Positions 61,308-64,000 of a stretch of 64,000 nt of DNA are shown in pieces. The notes beneath the pieces are model-generated. The model was not told the DNA's origin. It did no database searches and worked only from the letters and a program-made list of their open reading frames with translations. The stretch comes from Candidatus Baltobacteraceae bacterium (GTDB lineage Bacteria; Vulcanimicrobiota; Vulcanimicrobiia; Vulcanimicrobiales; Vulcanimicrobiaceae), in assembly GCA_036488875.1 (NCBI GenBank), contig DASXGW010000001.1, positions 62,001 through 126,000 on the forward strand, read 5' to 3'. The translations under genes and the position numbers were made by a program. Each line of letters begins with the position of its first letter. The first letter of the stretch is position 1.

Positions 61308-62530
61308 GTGAAGCGAATCGAACGCGTGCGTCTCTACCCTACGCCGAGACAGATCGAGCGCCTCACGTTTGCACTTGACGTAACTCGCGAACTCTACAAC
61401 GCCGCGCTGCAAGAACGTCGCGACGCCTACCGGCGCAACAAGACGCGAGTCACCGGTAAACAGCAGTACGCTGAACTGACCGGTCTGCGCGACGAAGATG
61501 CACGCGTGTCTGCGGTATATCGCGAGTGTGAGGATGCGGTTTTACATCGGCTCGATCTCGCATTTGCGGCGTTCTTCCGAAGGGTCAGACTTGGGGAAAC
61601 GCCTGGTTATCCTCGGTTTAAGGCTCGCGAACGCTGGACGCAGCTCGAGTTTTCCCACGGCGATCGCGCGCTGAAGTTCGACGACCAGCAGTGCCGTGTA
61701 CGCGTACCAGGAATCGGCTGGGCTAAACTGCGCAGAGGCCGCCGGATTCCGGCGACGTATGGGCGAGCTTGGATCGTGCGCCGCTGCGACCGCTGGTACG
61801 CGGCTTTCGAGTGCGAGCGCGAGGTCAAGGAGCTGGACCCGACCGGCAGGATTGTCGGCGTGGATCGAGGGATCGCGGTGCTCGCTGCGCTCGATGACGG
61901 CACGCGCATCGCCAATCGAGCTCCGGGCGATCGCAACGCCGCCAAGGTGGCAGCGATGCGACGTAAACTCGAGGGCCTCACACAGCGTGACGCTCGTGGA
62001 CATGTGCTCAACCGGCGCGATTCTAGGCGGATAGCGGCGGCTCTGCGGTTGGCGCGAACGAAGGGAGCCGAAGCCAACGCGCGCCGGGACCACGCGCACA
62101 AGGTCGCGCGCCAGATCGTTATCGCCGCTGACGTCATCGGACTCGAGGCGCTCAACGTAGGGTACCTGACCCGCAGCGCGAGGGGAACGGTGCAAGCGCC
62201 GGGACGCAACGTGCGCGCGAAAGCCGGCTTGAACCGCGGATTTTGGATGCAGGATTTGGTCTGCTTCGGCAGATGATCGTGGCGAAGGCGGAAGAGGCCG
62301 CGCGTACGGTGGTCGAGGTAGACGCACGATATTCGTCGCAGACATGCTCGCGTTGCAGGCATGTAGCGGCGGAGAGCCGGCGAGGGAGGCGGTTTTGCTG
62401 TGTGCGGTGCGGTCATCGCGCGCACGCAGACAACGAAGCCGCGCGCGAGATTCGCCGGCGGGTCGAGTTGCGACTCTCACGGGAGCCGAATGCCGGTGTG
62501 GAACCGGTCAGGTTGCACGGCGCAGCCTAA
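61308..62530 (+). pseudogene. tnpB: TnpB/OrfB transposon-associated nuclease, frameshifted
   Basis: IS200/IS605-family TnpB (RNA-guided nuclease, RuvC fold). Reading from ATG 61308 the frame runs to a stop at 62276, while the second frame from about 62243 carries the remainder. Joining them restores LNRGF-DAGFGLLRQM and would give a protein of about 407 aa. RuvC residues appear in order: IVGVDRGIAVL (Asp), VIGLEALNVGYL (Glu) and HADNEAARE (Asp, second frame). The zinc ribbon is CSRC...CVRC. The shift sits in a TTTT run at 62241-62244, consistent with loss of one T. No TnpA gene is adjacent, so the copy is non-autonomous. A sequencing error or recoding cannot be ruled out. Confidence 0.87.
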
Positions 62531-62534
62531 GGCT
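62493..62534 (+). ncRNA. Candidate reRNA/omegaRNA 3' segment overlapping the tnpB end
   Basis: In TnpB elements the guide RNA scaffold overlaps the last part of tnpB and the right end. Here two hairpins occur: CCGGT-GTGGA-ACCGG (62493-62507) and AGCC-TAA-GGCT (62524-62534), the second across the stop codon. The position fits a scaffold; the guide would begin after the element's right end, which I could not define. Candidate only. Confidence 0.35.
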
Positions 62535-62564
62535 CTCACAACAAACGGTCGATTACGGAGGAAC

Positions 62565-63941
62565 ATGAACCGTACGGGTGCCTTCTTCGTTCTCAGCGCT
62601 TTGGCCGCGTTGGCGGCGTGCGGCCAACAGATGCCGGCGGGACCGGATCTCACGCCTGCAATCTTTCGCGCACCCGGCGTCGTCGACGCGACGAAGACGG
62701 CGCACGCGCCGTGCACGATCTCAAAGCCGCTCCACTCACCCGTAAAAGGAACGCCGCCGATCGTCGTCGCGTTCGGGGAGCTGCGCATGACCTCCGCAAA
62801 AGTGCGGTACGCGTTTCCCGGCGTCGAGTTCGCGTATCACGGCGGGAAGTACGTTTTTGCCGCCACATCCGGCAAAGCGACGTACGTCGCGAACGTCACC
62901 GGCCTCGGACAAGCGATCGTGATCCAAACGCAGAGCGGCGTCGAGACGCTCTATGCGGGTTTCGGTCACCCGGTGAAGTCGTTCCTCAAAACGCCGCACC
63001 GTCGCGTCAAGGCGGGGCAAGTCATTGCAATCGCCGGCTCGCAGCCGGTGCTCTTCGAGTACGCACTCGCGGGCAACGTGCTCGACGCCGGAACGCAAAC
63101 CAATCCGTGCGGTTCGGGCAACGACTCGGCAAGCGGGACGATGTCGGTCATGCCGCTCGACGTCGCGGTATACGCACGCTTCCATACGCTCTCGGTCGAC
63201 GGAACGCCGCTCCCGACGGTGACGTATCCGTCGCCGTCGTATCCGGCCGGATCGCCCGACGTCGCGACGCCGGCGAATCTCTCGGTCGCCAACGTTCTCG
63301 CCGCGCACGTCGGGGTACCGACGGTGTACGAGCATAGCGACGTCTTCAGCAGCTATTACGTCGTCTTGTGCGGCAACGTGGTGTTCGCGACCGGACCGGC
63401 ACGTTATCACGAGTTCGCATATCCAAATCCAACGGCGTTGCCCGTGCTGCCGCTGGTCACGCCGTCGCTGCCGCCGCTGGTCTTTTTCCGCGATGCGGGC
63501 GAGCTCGGCAAAACCCTGACCGCGCCCCTGCCTCCACCGTACAACCGCGCGTGTCCGGCGCCGCCGCCGGCCAACTTCTATACGTTTATGTCGCCGGTGT
63601 TCAACCAAGTGGGACAGACGAAATACGTCTATTACAACGCCAACACGCCGGCACCGGGCAGCACGAGCACGCCCCTCGCGGGCGACACGGTAACGTTCTC
63701 GGTGAGCGATACCGGCGTGGTCACGATAACGCCGATGAGTCCGTCGCCGCTGCCGGTGTTTCCAACGCCGCCGCCGGTGTGGCCGCCGCCGTCGCCGCAC
63801 GCCGACATGCGGGCGGCCAAGGTCGGGACCGCCACGATCACCGTGACGGACTCGTCGTGCACCTGCACTGACGCGCCGATCGCGGTCACGGTCAATCCGA
63901 CGCCGACACCGGCAGAGATACCGACCCCGATACCGAATTAA
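62565..63941 (+). CDS. Lipoprotein with degenerate LytM/M23-like domain
   Basis: Lipoprotein of 458 aa: signal peptide NRTGAFFVLSALAALAAC, then a region resembling M23 metallopeptidases (VEFAYHGGKYVFAATSGKA, QAIVIQTQSGVETLYAGFGH, RRVKAGQVIAIAGSQPVLFEY). Zinc ligands expected in HxxxD and HxH are missing (GSQPVLFEY in place of GxHLHFE), so it probably does not cut peptidoglycan. C-terminal Ser/Thr/Pro-rich low-complexity stretches (PSPLPVFPTPPPVWPPPSPH, ending PTPTPAEIPTPIPN) and two Cys (CTCTD) follow. ATG at 62565 with GGAGGAAC upstream is strong. The gene has no clear operon partner, although the next gene starts 12 nt downstream. Possible scaffold or activator of cell-wall enzymes. Confidence 0.75.
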   Translation: MNRTGAFFVLSALAALAACGQQMPAGPDLTPAIFRAPGVVDATKTAHAPCTISKPLHSPVKGTPPIVVAFGELRMTSAKVRYAFPGVEFAYHGGKYVFAATSGKATYVANVTGLGQAIVIQTQSGVETLYAGFGHPVKSFLKTPHRRVKAGQVIAIAGSQPVLFEYALAGNVLDAGTQTNPCGSGNDSASGTMSVMPLDVAVYARFHTLSVDGTPLPTVTYPSPSYPAGSPDVATPANLSVANVLAAHVGVPTVYEHSDVFSSYYVVLCGNVVFATGPARYHEFAYPNPTALPVLPLVTPSLPPLVFFRDAGELGKTLTAPLPPPYNRACPAPPPANFYTFMSPVFNQVGQTKYVYYNANTPAPGSTSTPLAGDTVTFSVSDTGVVTITPMSPSPLPVFPTPPPVWPPPSPHADMRAAKVGTATITVTDSSCTCTDAPIAVTVNPTPTPAEIPTPIPN

Positions 63942-63953
63942 GAGGTCTCGCCG

Positions 63954-64000
63954 ATGGAGACCACCCAGATCGAACGTCTTGCGCTCGACGGCGCCGAGTT
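63954..64000 (+). CDS. Start of a gene cut by the window end
   Basis: ATG at 63954, 12 nt after the lipoprotein stop, with AGAGG upstream. The 15 visible codons read METTQIERLALDGAE and continue off the edge. No family can be assigned from this fragment. Close spacing suggests it is co-transcribed with the lipoprotein gene. Confidence 0.55.
   Translation, partial: METTQIERLALDGAE

Overview
The window is GC-rich, densely packed bacterial chromosome. It looks like a diderm from a poorly cultured lineage: there is a TonB-dependent receptor, several lipobox lipoproteins, many GTG starts and tight ATGA/GTGA stop-start overlaps. The mix of NHL/beta-propeller lipoproteins, GH63-like glycosidases and signalling genes resembles Candidatus Eremiobacterota (WPS-2), but that placement is inference. 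No rRNA, tRNA or CRISPR array was found.

Layout. 0-5.1 kb (minus): a three-gene formate dehydrogenase operon whose catalytic subunit is a selenoprotein, with an in-frame UGA followed by a SECIS-like hairpin. 5.2-6.5 kb (plus): an SDR oxidoreductase and a small partner. 6.5-7.6 kb: a GIY-YIG nuclease gene between two oppositely oriented arrays of a REP-like repeat. 7.6-15.1 kb (minus): a four-gene overlapping operon (enolase-superfamily dehydratase, FAD/Fe-S oxidoreductase, alpha/alpha-barrel glycoside hydrolase, TIM-barrel isomerase) that looks like glycoside and sugar-acid breakdown. 15.3-21.3 kb: signalling, with a 46-codon ORF, a cyclase-like/NB-ATPase/TPR protein lacking a catalytic Arg, and a heme-motif adenylate cyclase, plus an epimerase and a 2OG-Fe oxygenase. 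21.3-30.9 kb (minus): PstS-like binding lipoprotein, TonB-dependent receptor and two large lipoproteins in one overlapping operon without ABC permease genes. 31-36 kb: LuxR-type regulator, pyruvate-oxidase-like ThDP enzyme, SDR, Lys-rich DUF6496 protein and DUF4337 protein, which together look like a stress set. 36-47.5 kb: mixed single genes (class V aminotransferase-like protein, retropepsin-like, GDSL esterase, acyltransferase, phosphoesterase, DsrE-like, diguanylate cyclase, glycosyltransferase).

47.5-61.1 kb (minus) is an alpha-glucan cluster: GH63-type glucosidase, amylo-1,6-glucosidase, GlgB, GlgX and MalQ in one overlapping run, followed by a nucleotidyltransferase-phosphomannomutase fusion. 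With the plus-strand GT4 glycosyltransferase at 45.6 kb it could build, branch, debranch and recycle a glycogen-like polymer. The window ends with a frameshifted TnpB gene, a lipoprotein with a degenerate LytM domain and the first codons of another gene.

The points most worth following are the selenocysteine formate dehydrogenase (an automatic caller would split it in two), the repeat family around the GIY-YIG gene with compensatory stem changes, and the PstS-TonB-lipoprotein operon.
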